Under the pieces are notes generated by a model. That model was given only the letters and a program-made list of their open reading frames with translations, did no database searches and was not told the DNA's origin. This document shows, piece by piece, positions 1 through 6,600 of a DNA stretch of 11,356 nt; the stretch's first letter is position 1, and each line of letters opens with the position of its first letter. The position numbers and the translations under genes were made by a program. This stretch comes from an uncultured Collinsella sp. (GTDB taxonomy: Bacteria > Actinomycetota > Coriobacteriia > Coriobacteriales > Coriobacteriaceae), in the NCBI GenBank assembly GCA_900556515.1, contig USPH01000024.1, positions 1 through 11,356 of the forward strand, in the 5' to 3' direction.

Positions 1-747
1 TCCATGCCCGTCGCGTCGGGCGCGCAGCCGCTCGAGACCATCTCGGCTCCCACTTCGGCCGCGCCCAAGCCCCGCAAGCGCGGTCTGGGCGGTCTGTTTG
101 GTCGAAAAAAGAAAAACGATCAGGACAGCATGAGTGACTGGCTGGGCGTCGAAGACGATTACGATGCCAAGAAGTCTGGCCGCGGTATCGGCTCGTGGGA
201 TAACTTCGAGGACGATAACGACGGCTGGAAGGGCGGTGCTACGTCTTCCGATGGCGCATCTGACGAAGACATGCTCTCGGCTGTCGCCTCCATGGGCGAT
301 GACGAACTGCTCGGTCACGATATCTGGTTTGTGGCGACGGGTGCCTCGGATTGTGATGGCGCCGGCATGAAGGCGTTCTTGGCCTCGCATCGCGATAAGC
401 TCCGCGGCGTATTCTTCATCAATCTTGAATCCGTCGGCGCCGGTAGGCTTTCGGTGGTGACGGTCGAGGGCGAGCAGCAGCTGCTTAAGGGCGACCGCCG
501 CATCATGAATCTGGTCAGCAAGGTCTGCAAGTCGTTCCATGTCGATTGTGGTGCGCTCGAGATGCCTTATGCCAAGACCGATGCCTATGCCGCACTCGAG
601 GCGAGCCGTCGTGCCCTTACCATCGCCGGTGTGGACGGCACGCGCCTGGCTTGTGCTCGCACCGAGGACGACCTGCCCCACAACGTTAACCCGACGAACA
701 TTGCCACGGTATCCGAGGTCGTGACCGAGGTTATCCGCCGTTCGTAG
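1..747 (+). CDS. M28-like zinc exopeptidase, C-terminal part (5' end outside window)
   Basis: The reading frame is open from base 1 and ends at TAG 745-747, so the true start lies upstream. Residues below count from the ATG at 4. The region from about 105 to 247 resembles the C-terminal half of M28 aminopeptidases: a strand IWFVATGA (107-114), then FFINLESVG (137-145), whose Glu142 sits where family members have the metal-ligand Asp. TDAYAAL (192-198) sits where SDHxxF is usual, and LPHNVNP (224-230), with His226, where the last His ligand is. Residues 20-100 are a low-complexity linker: a basic GRKKK patch, then an acidic Asp/Gly/Trp-rich stretch, probably an insert inside or before the catalytic half. 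The usual Glu-Glu pair after VATGA appears as Ser-Asp (115-116), so activity is uncertain. A small membrane-protein gene follows after 21 bp. The family call rests on remembered motifs; the N-terminal metal ligands cannot be seen. Confidence 0.55.
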   Translation, partial: SMPVASGAQPLETISAPTSAAPKPRKRGLGGLFGRKKKNDQDSMSDWLGVEDDYDAKKSGRGIGSWDNFEDDNDGWKGGATSSDGASDEDMLSAVASMGDDELLGHDIWFVATGASDCDGAGMKAFLASHRDKLRGVFFINLESVGAGRLSVVTVEGEQQLLKGDRRIMNLVSKVCKSFHVDCGALEMPYAKTDAYAALEASRRALTIAGVDGTRLACARTEDDLPHNVNPTNIATVSEVVTEVIRRS

Positions 748-768
748 GCGGAACTCTAAGGAGTCAAC

Positions 769-987
769 GTGTTTTCGTTCATTAAACGTCATTGGCCTGT
801 TTATTTGATTCTGACCCTTATTGCCGTCGCTTTGGGATTTGGGGCTGCCTATATCGTGGGTGTAAAGGGGTCGACCTCCGCATCAGCAATCAGCGAAGAG
901 GTGGAGCAAGAGCAAAGTACGGGTGCCGACGGGATTCCCGAGTCTGAGCAGGCGCTCGTCGACGGCGGATCTTCATCTGCAGAGTAG
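769..987 (+). CDS. Small single-pass membrane protein, function unknown
   Basis: This 72-residue protein starts at GTG 769, with a good ribosome binding site (AAGGAG, 758-763) just upstream. A short basic N-terminus (FIKRHW) precedes one hydrophobic segment of about 20 residues (10-31, ending AAYIVGV). A polar Ser/Glu-rich tail follows, with no Cys and no recognisable motif. By the positive-inside rule the N-terminus is cytoplasmic and the tail extracytoplasmic. It lies 21 bp after the peptidase gene on the same strand with no terminator between them, so the two are probably co-transcribed and end at the strong hairpin at 1008-1045. I do not recognise a family. A clear start signal, a membrane segment and a sensible operon position argue that it is a real gene. 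Confidence 0.7.
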   Translation: MFSFIKRHWPVYLILTLIAVALGFGAAYIVGVKGSTSASAISEEVEQEQSTGADGIPESEQALVDGGSSSAE

Positions 988-1007
988 CCGCGGCACTTTA
1001 CATGGCT

Positions 1008-1045
1008 AAAAGCGGGCGAACCGGGAGACTGGTTCGCCCGCTTTT
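1008..1045. terminator. Bidirectional intrinsic terminator between convergent genes
   Basis: A perfect 15-bp stem (1008-1022 with 1031-1045) encloses an 8-nt loop. The plus strand ends in five T and the minus strand in four T. It lies 20 bp after the small membrane-protein stop and 6 bp after the adhesin stop on the other strand, so it can serve both transcripts. Confidence 0.92.
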
Positions 1046-1051
1046 TATGCA

Positions 1052-4000
1052 TTAGCGCTTCCTCGATGCCGATTCCAGGTGGGCAAACAAGATGGCTGCG
1101 GCGCCGGAAGTTAAGAGGGCGGTTAGACAGGCGGCGATGGGAATAGAACCCGTTGCCGGCAGGTCCTGCGGCAGGGCACATTGTTGAACGACACGATCCT
1201 CGTCATGTGACTCAAGTTTGTCGCCGCCGCCGTTGCGACAGAGGTCGACACGGGCGCTGTTGGCAACTGGCGCCTGGGGCGTATAGGAAGAAGTTGCCTG
1301 CATATGGACTACTGCACCCCGGGCGTCCGTGCCAAGGGTTGCTTTGGCATCGTCAAGGTCATCGTGCTCATCTTTGAGATCATCGTGGGCCCAAGAATCC
1401 ACATCACTTCGAGTCGTAAAGCCGGCGGCTACCGCACCATACTCAAGGCGAATGCCCGTTACGACAGTATTAACGGGAAGGTCGAGCTCATTTGCCTCAA
1501 GTGTGGTTGATTCTGTGGTCGGGACATCGGTTTTCCAGAGATGCCAGCCTTCGTAATCAACGAGACGGCGGTCCTCGCCCAGGCTCTCTTTAACTTCGTC
1601 GGACTCAAGCCAGGGGTTTTCATGTCCATCGTCAAGCGTCGCGTTTGCCTGCTCGTCGATGTCTGACGAGCCCAGCGGCGTTGTGCGGTACCAAACGTTG
1701 CACAGACCGTTGAGGTCGCCGATGGCAATAGGGGTTTCGATTGAGACGAGTCTTGCCGTACCGTCCTTGGCGCACTCAAGATCATCGGTAATCGTGAACT
1801 CATCAACCCAGGTGGTCGACTCGTTTCGCGCATCGACGGTGTAGGAGAAAAACCCTTCCGCATCGGCTTGTGTCGCGGCGCGGTTTTTGCCATCGCCGTT
1901 AGCCAAGAGGCCATCCCCGGTGGGCTGGGCAATTTCTTGACGCTTGTCGACCTGTCCCTTGATCTCGATCGGCGCGTCCTTCATTGCGAAAGATTGGACT
2001 TCTCCCGTAGCCTTCACTTCAAACGTTATCTCCTCGGCAAGGTCGTAGGTTCGCGGGGACATCATTTCGCGCAACGTGTAGGTGCCGGGTGCAAGATGTT
2101 CGATGCGGTGCGGCTTGTCGGATGAGGTCCAGGAGTCTATTTCGGTTTCGTCTTGTCCATATAGGGTGAGCTGAGCGCCCTCCACCTCTTGTTTTCCGGT
2201 TAGGTCGACTTTTGAGATATCGATCTTGGTGAAATCGTCGGATACTCCGAGATGGGCTTCGATGACGGACGTTGTCTGGTCGGCATATGACAGCTCGACC
2301 GTATGGGGACTTTGGTCTAGGAGATATCCTTCGGGCGCTTGGGTCTCAACGACTTCGTAGCATGCGGTTCCACATCCCAGCGAAAGATGGCTCGCACGGG
2401 CGGACCCCTGCTCGTCAGTCGTTACGGTGGCGACGGTTTCGCCGTCCAGGGCAACGATACTGCCGTCGGGGCGAATAATATCGCCTGCGGCTCGGATATC
2501 AAATACAGCCCCCATGAGTTTGCGCCCGTCGGTAGCGTCGGACTTTACGATTTCGATGCTTCCGGTTGCCGCATCGTCGAAGTATGAGGCAATCGCAACG
2601 GGCGTTAGATACCTGTCGGCGGGGATTGTTATCTCGAGATCCTCTCCGACAAGATAAGGTTTCTTTGCCGAGACTTCTCGCACGTAGTAGGTGCCCGGGT
2701 TAAGAGACTCGGGCAGCGTGACGGTACCAGTTGCGTCGGTCGTAAAGGTGTTCAGGACATTGTGGGACGGATACCAGCACGTTTGCGAGATGGGCTCGTG
2801 GTTGCTGCCGAGCAACTGGAAGCTAAAGCCTGCAAGGGGAACCGCGGCACCGGTTTGGGCGTCGCGCTTAGCAATCTGGAGATGTGTCGATAGGGCATGG
2901 TTGTCCACGATGTACTGAAGCTCGGCACCGTCGGCAATCTGTTCAGCCGAGACGGTCCATTCTCCTGCCTGTTTAAAGCCTTCGGGGACGGATTCTGGGA
3001 CCTCCCGAAGTGTATAGCCGGCACGGTCGTAGGGGATGGCTCCGTGGGCGCCGTCGGGCCGCTTGCCCGCGCCGAACCATGCTCCGGGCTGGTCTTTGGT
3101 GGAGGCAAAACCATAGATATTTGTGGTTAACGTTCCAACAACCTGTTGTGAGCTATTGCTGATGGCTTCAAAGACAACGCCTTCCGCGGGCTGCTCCAAG
3201 CCAGACTGATCGCTGTTGCCATGATCTTTGAATTTGGAAATCTCAAGGTCAAATGCAATCGGAATATCGGAAACGCGAGATTCGAGCTCGACGACGCCCG
3301 AGTCGCCCAGCTGGTCGGCTCCAACGGTGTAGGTCCAGCTGTCGCTGGGCAGTAGGTAGCCCTCGGGGGCCTTCGACTCATAGATGGTGAAGGTTCCCAG
3401 GGGAACGTTATCAAGGGCCGCTCGACCGTTTTCGTCGGTCGTGAGGGTTTGCGTCCATCCGGGGGTGGATTGAGAGACGCAGGTAAACTCGGCACCGGCA
3501 AGCGAGGTCCCCGCTTGGGCTCCAGCGCCCGTTGCGGCGTCGGTCTTTACGATGCGCAACGTGATGGTGCCTGGCTGCTCATCGATTGTGACATGACCAC
3601 CATTGCCTTCCGTGGTAAAGGGGATGCGGTCGCGTCGAGGGATATAGCCTGCCGGTGCCTTTGTCTCTACCAGGTAGTATGCCGTGTTAGGTAAAAGTGT
3701 TGCCTGCGCTCGGCCGTTGCCGTCCATTTTGAGCGTGCCCACGCGCGCGTCGCTCACGCTCTCGAAGATATCGAATGTTGCCCCGTCAAACTGATAGGTG
3801 CCGTTTCCGCTGGTAATGACGGTGTTCGCGGACTTCTTTTGGAAAGAAACAGAGACCGCTGGCAGCACGTAGAGCATGTCTTGACGTTTGCTGCCGCCCG
3901 ATATGGGTCCCAAATAGCGCCGTGCGCGGTGCGGAGCGGCTTTGATGCCTCCCGATTTTGCATTGTCGTGAAGCCACCGTGCGGCAGCCACAACCTCATT

Positions 4001-4483
4001 GTCGGTGGTAAAATGCCCGCTCTTTGTTTTGCCTTGAGCTGTTGTATAGGAGTAAGTGCCGTCGACATGGGTGGTGCCGTTAAGCATCCATACGGCAAGT
4101 TGAGTGGCGGCACGGGCGCGATCGGGCGACAGGCTGTAACCGCCAAATGACGTTGCGGAAGGATATCCGTGACAAACGATCGCCGCGAACTCGTCGTCGA
4201 GCCATACCCAGCCCTGATCAAAGTTGAGCCATGGGCCACCCGGCTTGGTGGGACCGGGACGTTCCTGGTTCATACAGTACGCGATTGAGGCGTCTTGAGC
4301 CTCGTACTTACCGATGAAGAAGGGCCCACAATCGTCGCTAATGGTGCGAAAGCCGAGCTGATCGTACCCGTCGATGGCAAGTGCGGGTCTCGGAGCCAAG
4401 CAACTGATGAGTAGGAAGAGGAGTAGGAGCAGCGGGCCTGTTGCGATTGCGCTGTGGACAGAGTGCGTGGGTGCGTTGGACAT
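1052..4483 (-). CDS. LPxTG cell-wall-anchored adhesin with thioester domain and CnaB/SpaA repeats
   Basis: This 1143-residue surface protein starts at ATG 4481-4483 behind an AAGGAG site (4489-4494 on the complement). A signal peptide (1-36) has a long Leu-rich core and an ALA cleavage site. Residues 37-205 look like a thioester adhesin domain: Cys70 in YCM and Gln128 in TQLAVW match the conserved Cys and the QxxxW-type motif that form the internal Cys-Gln bond used to bind host surfaces covalently. Six CnaB/SpaA-like domains follow, at about 211-302, 307-409, 411-530, 534-634, 641-745 and 752-838. Most have a strand-one Lys (313, 417, 539, 647, 758) and a late Glu (273, 369, 494, 603, 713, 806), often in ExxAPxGY, as expected for intramolecular isopeptide bonds. 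Residues 839-1080 are an unassigned region. LPATG (1108-1112), a hydrophobic segment and an RKR tail form the sortase signal. No sortase or pilin partner is in the window, so it may be a stand-alone fibrous adhesin or a pilus tip. Confidence 0.93.
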   Translation of the reverse strand: MSNAPTHSVHSAIATGPLLLLLFLLISCLAPRPALAIDGYDQLGFRTISDDCGPFFIGKYEAQDASIAYCMNQERPGPTKPGGPWLNFDQGWVWLDDEFAAIVCHGYPSATSFGGYSLSPDRARAATQLAVWMLNGTTHVDGTYSYTTAQGKTKSGHFTTDNEVVAAARWLHDNAKSGGIKAAPHRARRYLGPISGGSKRQDMLYVLPAVSVSFQKKSANTVITSGNGTYQFDGATFDIFESVSDARVGTLKMDGNGRAQATLLPNTAYYLVETKAPAGYIPRRDRIPFTTEGNGGHVTIDEQPGTITLRIVKTDAATGAGAQAGTSLAGAEFTCVSQSTPGWTQTLTTDENGRAALDNVPLGTFTIYESKAPEGYLLPSDSWTYTVGADQLGDSGVVELESRVSDIPIAFDLEISKFKDHGNSDQSGLEQPAEGVVFEAISNSSQQVVGTLTTNIYGFASTKDQPGAWFGAGKRPDGAHGAIPYDRAGYTLREVPESVPEGFKQAGEWTVSAEQIADGAELQYIVDNHALSTHLQIAKRDAQTGAAVPLAGFSFQLLGSNHEPISQTCWYPSHNVLNTFTTDATGTVTLPESLNPGTYYVREVSAKKPYLVGEDLEITIPADRYLTPVAIASYFDDAATGSIEIVKSDATDGRKLMGAVFDIRAAGDIIRPDGSIVALDGETVATVTTDEQGSARASHLSLGCGTACYEVVETQAPEGYLLDQSPHTVELSYADQTTSVIEAHLGVSDDFTKIDISKVDLTGKQEVEGAQLTLYGQDETEIDSWTSSDKPHRIEHLAPGTYTLREMMSPRTYDLAEEITFEVKATGEVQSFAMKDAPIEIKGQVDKRQEIAQPTGDGLLANGDGKNRAATQADAEGFFSYTVDARNESTTWVDEFTITDDLECAKDGTARLVSIETPIAIGDLNGLCNVWYRTTPLGSSDIDEQANATLDDGHENPWLESDEVKESLGEDRRLVDYEGWHLWKTDVPTTESTTLEANELDLPVNTVVTGIRLEYGAVAAGFTTRSDVDSWAHDDLKDEHDDLDDAKATLGTDARGAVVHMQATSSYTPQAPVANSARVDLCRNGGGDKLESHDEDRVVQQCALPQDLPATGSIPIAACLTALLTSGAAAILFAHLESASRKR

Positions 4484-4490
4484 GGCTGCT

Positions 4491-4600
4491 CCTTATCCCT
4501 CGTGCGCCGCACGGGGAGGCTGCGGCGCTTGGGACGAGGCTACCCCCGAGGTTCATGCGGGTAAGTACCGGAAGCTGACCAAAAGCTTGCCCGATTTCCG
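4491..4600 (-). promoter_or_regulatory. Probable structured 5' leader of the adhesin gene
   Basis: Reading along the minus strand towards the adhesin start, three hairpins can be drawn: AAGCT/AGCTT (4588-4584 with 4576-4572), TACCC/GGGTA (4563-4559 with 4545-4541) and a perfect 8-bp stem GCGCCGCA/TGCGGCGC (4528-4521 with 4511-4504). The last ends nine bases before the ribosome binding site. A second hairpin, CGTGC/GCACG (4513-4509 with 4505-4501), would compete with it. No -35/-10 pair could be assigned with confidence on this strand, and no known riboswitch was recognised. Confidence 0.35.
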
Positions 4601-4737
4601 ACAAATTGGGTTCATATGGAACAATCAAATAAAACCGCAGGTAAAAGATGGTGAAATAAGGACACCAGAGGTCCCTGTCTCCACAATTGGACTGTTTTTC
4701 AGACGATTCTCCACAGCTAAAACAAGCATCGACACCC

Positions 4738-4767
4738 TTGTATCGAACAAGACAACCGCGTTATACT
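4738..4767 (+). promoter_or_regulatory. Promoter of tRNA-Gly
   Basis: A -35-like TTGTAT (4738-4743) and a -10 TATACT (4762-4767) are separated by 18 bp. The -10 ends 13 bases before the mature tRNA 5' end, which fits a short 5' leader removed by RNase P. Confidence 0.65.
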
Positions 4768-4780
4768 AGCCAACACACAA

Positions 4781-4855
4781 GCGGGCATCGCCAAGTGGTA
4801 AGGCATCAGCTTCCCAAGCTGACACTCGCGGGTTCGAGTCCCGTTGCCCGCTCCA
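4781..4855 (+). tRNA. tRNA-Gly (anticodon CCC)
   Basis: A full cloverleaf can be drawn. Acceptor GCGGGCA (4781-4787) pairs with TGCCCGC (4845-4851). The D-stem is GCC/GGC. The anticodon stem TCAGC/GCTGA encloses loop TTCCCAA, with anticodon CCC at 4813-4815. A 5-nt variable region follows, then T-stem GCGGG/CCCGT around TTCGAGT. The discriminator is T at 4852 and CCA (4853-4855) is encoded. The CCC anticodon, U73 and G1-C72 agree with glycine identity; it reads GGG codons. Confidence 0.96.
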
Positions 4856-4866
4856 GTAAAAAGCAC

Positions 4867-4899
4867 AAGCACGACACCGTTCCGGTGCCGTGCTTTTTT
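4867..4899 (+). terminator. Intrinsic terminator after tRNA-Gly
   Basis: A 13-bp stem with one A/C mismatch (4867-4879 with 4883-4895) closes a TTC loop and runs into six T (4894-4899). It lies 11 bases after the tRNA CCA end, so the tRNA is a single-gene transcript. Confidence 0.88.
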
Positions 4900-4910
4900 C
4901 AATATAGTGC

Positions 4911-4925
4911 CGGGACTCGAACCCG
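4911..4925 (-). repeat. Antisense copy of the tRNA-Gly T-arm (15 bp)
   Basis: CGGGACTCGAACCCG is the exact reverse complement of the tRNA-Gly T-arm at 4829-4843. On the minus strand it would form a T-arm, but the bases after it give no matching acceptor strand and no CCA. It is therefore a fragment and not a second tRNA gene. Confidence 0.75.
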
Positions 4926-4930
4926 ACAGG

Positions 4931-5029
4931 GTGCGAGCGTTAAATAAACGCGAAGCGTTTATAGCGAGCAGGCAAGGTCGCCGATAGGCGACCGTAGCCG
5001 GTGCGGATTTGCGAAGCAAATACGCGGAC
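4931..5029. repeat. Cluster of three short hairpins, possible small repetitive or mobile element
   Basis: Three compact palindromes lie in about 80 bp. They are ATAAACGC/GCGTTTAT with loop GAA (4944-4962), GGTCGCC/GGCGACC with loop GATA (4976-4993, extendable by GGC/GCC at 4971-4973 and 4997-4999), and ATTTGC/GCAAAT with loop GAA (5007-5021, extendable by GCG/CGC past one mismatch). The cluster lies between an antisense T-arm fragment and a copy of the tRNA 3' end. It has no coding potential that I trust. It could be a REP/MITE-like element or a structured RNA. Confidence 0.5.
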
Positions 5030-5047
5030 GTCCCGTTGCCCGCTCCA
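5030..5047 (+). repeat. Exact 18-bp copy of the tRNA-Gly 3' end (att-like direct repeat)
   Basis: GTCCCGTTGCCCGCTCCA is identical to tRNA-Gly positions 4838-4855, including the encoded CCA. The pair is in direct orientation, 192 bp apart. Integrases that target tRNA genes leave such a duplication at the far end of the inserted DNA. No integrase gene is present, so this is at most a remnant or a non-autonomous element. Confidence 0.8.
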
Positions 5048-5067
5048 ATCTCAAAATGTTAGGTTGA

Positions 5068-5105
5068 TGCCCGTAGCTCATACGGGCACCTGCGCACGGT
5101 ACAAT
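5068..5105 (+). promoter_or_regulatory. Probable purB promoter with overlapping inverted repeat
   Basis: A -10-like TACAAT lies at 5100-5105, about 45 bases before the purB start. No good -35 is seen at the usual distance (CTCATA at 5077-5082). The -35 zone is covered by a perfect 8-bp inverted repeat TGCCCGTA/TACGGGCA (5068-5075 with 5081-5088). This could be an operator for an activator or repressor. It has no T-run and is not a terminator. Confidence 0.4.
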
Positions 5106-5149
5106 AGTCGAGTTACGACCAACGTGCCAATAACCAAAAAGGAGCCGCT

Positions 5150-6496
5150 ATGATCGATCGCTATACCCGCCCGGAGATGGGACACATCTTCTCCCTCGAG
5201 AACAAGTACGCCATTTGGCAGGAGATCGAGGTCCTGGCCTGCGAGGCCCAGGCGGAGCTCGGCAAGATCGGTATTTCCAAAGACGAAGCCCAGTGGATTC
5301 GCGACCACGCCAACTTCGAGAAGGCAAAGGTCGACGAGATCGAGGAAGTCACGCGCCACGACGTCATCGCCTTCCTGACCAACATGAAGGAGTATATCGA
5401 TGCCGACGTTCCCGAGGGCGAGCCCAAGCCCAGCCGCTGGGTTCACTACGGCATGACCAGCTCCGACCTGGGTGATACGGCTCTGTGCTATCAGCTCACT
5501 CAGGCTTGCGACCTTATCATCGAGGACGTCAAGAAGCTCGGCGAGATCTGCAAGCGTCGCGCCTTCGAGGAGCGCAACACGCTCTGCGCCGGCCGTACTC
5601 ATGGCATCCATGCCGAGCCGATGACCTTTGGTATGAAGTTTGGCTCTTGGGCCTGGGAGCTCAAGCGCGATCTGGACCGTCTTGAGGACGCCCGTAAGAA
5701 CGTTGCTTTCGGTGCCATCTCGGGCGCTGTCGGCACGTACAGCTCCATCGAGCCGTTTGTCGAGGAGTATGTCTGCGAGCACTTAGGTCTGGTTCATGAT
5801 CCGCTGTCCACGCAGGTCATCAGCCGCGACCACCACGCCTATCTTGCCGGTGTGCTCGCTACCACGGCAGCTACCTGCGAGCGCATTGCGACCGAGGTTC
5901 GCAACCTGCAGAAGACCGATACGCTCGAGGCCGAGGAGCCGTTCCGCAAGGGACAAAAGGGCAGCTCCGCCATGCCGCACAAGCGCAACCCCATCACCAT
6001 GGAGAAGGTCTGCGGGCTGTCGCGCGTCGTGAAGTCCAACGCTCAGGTCGCTTTTGACAACGTTGCCCTGTGGCACGAGCGCGACATTTCGCACTCCTCT
6101 GCCGAGCGCGTCGCCCAGGCTGATAGCTTCATCGCCCTTGACCACATGTTCCAGTGCCTCATTCGCGTTATCGATGGCCTGCAGCTGTATCCGGCGCGCA
6201 TGATGGCCAATCTCAACAAGACCCGCGGCCTCATCTTCTCTTCCAAGGTGCTGTTGGCTCTCGTCGACACGGGTATTACCCGCGAGGACGCTTACGCCAT
6301 CGTGCAGGAGAACGCTATGGCAACCTGGCACGAGGTGCAGGATTGCGTCTCCGGTCCCACCTTTAAGGAGCGCCTCGAGGCGGATCCGCGCTGCACCGTC
6401 AGCCAGGAGAAGCTCGACGAGATCTTCGATCCGTGGGACTTCCTCACTCGTATCGATACGGTCTTCGACCGTCTGGAGCAGCTGAACTTCGAGTAG
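5150..6496 (+). CDS. purB: Adenylosuccinate lyase
   Basis: This 448-residue enzyme of the fumarase/aspartase superfamily acts twice in purine synthesis: it releases fumarate from SAICAR to give AICAR, and from adenylosuccinate to give AMP. It is cytoplasmic and usually a homotetramer with active sites shared between subunits. Visible motifs are TSSDLGD (103-109), GRTHGIHAEP (148-157, containing the conserved active-site His residues) and the superfamily signature SSAMPHKRNP (272-281), whose Ser273 fits the catalytic base on the mobile loop. The N-terminus (MIDRYTRPEMGHIFSLENKY) is of the B. subtilis type and the length is normal for that type. The start is set by AAAAGGAG at 5137-5144. It appears monocistronic, with its own promoter region and the terminator at 6540-6572. 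No other pur gene is nearby. Confidence 0.97.
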   Translation: MIDRYTRPEMGHIFSLENKYAIWQEIEVLACEAQAELGKIGISKDEAQWIRDHANFEKAKVDEIEEVTRHDVIAFLTNMKEYIDADVPEGEPKPSRWVHYGMTSSDLGDTALCYQLTQACDLIIEDVKKLGEICKRRAFEERNTLCAGRTHGIHAEPMTFGMKFGSWAWELKRDLDRLEDARKNVAFGAISGAVGTYSSIEPFVEEYVCEHLGLVHDPLSTQVISRDHHAYLAGVLATTAATCERIATEVRNLQKTDTLEAEEPFRKGQKGSSAMPHKRNPITMEKVCGLSRVVKSNAQVAFDNVALWHERDISHSSAERVAQADSFIALDHMFQCLIRVIDGLQLYPARMMANLNKTRGLIFSSKVLLALVDTGITREDAYAIVQENAMATWHEVQDCVSGPTFKERLEADPRCTVSQEKLDEIFDPWDFLTRIDTVFDRLEQLNFE

Positions 6497-6539
6497 GGTC
6501 GACCCAATTCGACCGCTTGCGGATGCTTTCCAACCATTG

Positions 6540-6572
6540 GCGCCTTGCCCATCTTGGGCGAGGCGCTTTTTT
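6540..6572 (+). terminator. Intrinsic terminator after purB
   Basis: An 11-bp stem with one G-T pair (6540-6550 with 6556-6566) encloses loop ATCTT and is followed by six T (6567-6572). It lies 43 bp after the purB stop. Confidence 0.9.
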
Positions 6573-6599
6573 CGTTGCTGCGGCAGCCCCCGGTAATAA
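6571..6599 (+). promoter_or_regulatory. Candidate promoter of the binding-protein/cyclase operon
   Basis: TTCGTT (6571-6576) and TAATAA (6594-6599) are exactly 17 bp apart and directly follow the purB terminator. Transcription from this site would begin after the ATG at 6601. This would favour the in-frame GTG at 6637 as the real start of the next gene. The match to consensus is modest. Confidence 0.3.
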
Positions 6600-6600
6600 A

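Noticed and set aside
4491..4640. c-di-GMP riboswitch in the adhesin leader
   Set aside because: It was looked for because a cyclase is nearby. The leader lacks the conserved GEMM-I core elements that I know.
4374..4769. 131-codon plus-strand frame over the adhesin start and leader
   Set aside because: It overlaps the adhesin signal-peptide region and leader, with no ribosome binding site or recognisable domain.
4900..4930. Second tRNA gene on the minus strand
   Set aside because: Only a T-arm is present. There is no acceptor pairing, anticodon arm or CCA.
4717..5019. 100-codon open frame on the minus strand crossing the tRNA
   Set aside because: It contains the NGTRTRE-type peptide typical of spurious frames read through antisense tRNA T-arms.
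4931..5029. CRISPR-like array
   Set aside because: The hairpins differ in sequence and spacing, so there are no regular direct repeats or spacers.
5078..5782. 234-codon open frame on the minus strand
   Set aside because: It is antisense to purB and its promoter, and its Leu/Val/Asp-rich composition is that of a complement of coding DNA.
5783..6331. 182-codon open frame on the minus strand
   Set aside because: Antisense to purB with no recognisable protein features.
6433..6600. 56-residue N-terminal extension of the solute-binding protein
   Set aside because: It would overlap purB and the purB terminator hairpin, and would bury the signal peptide inside the protein.
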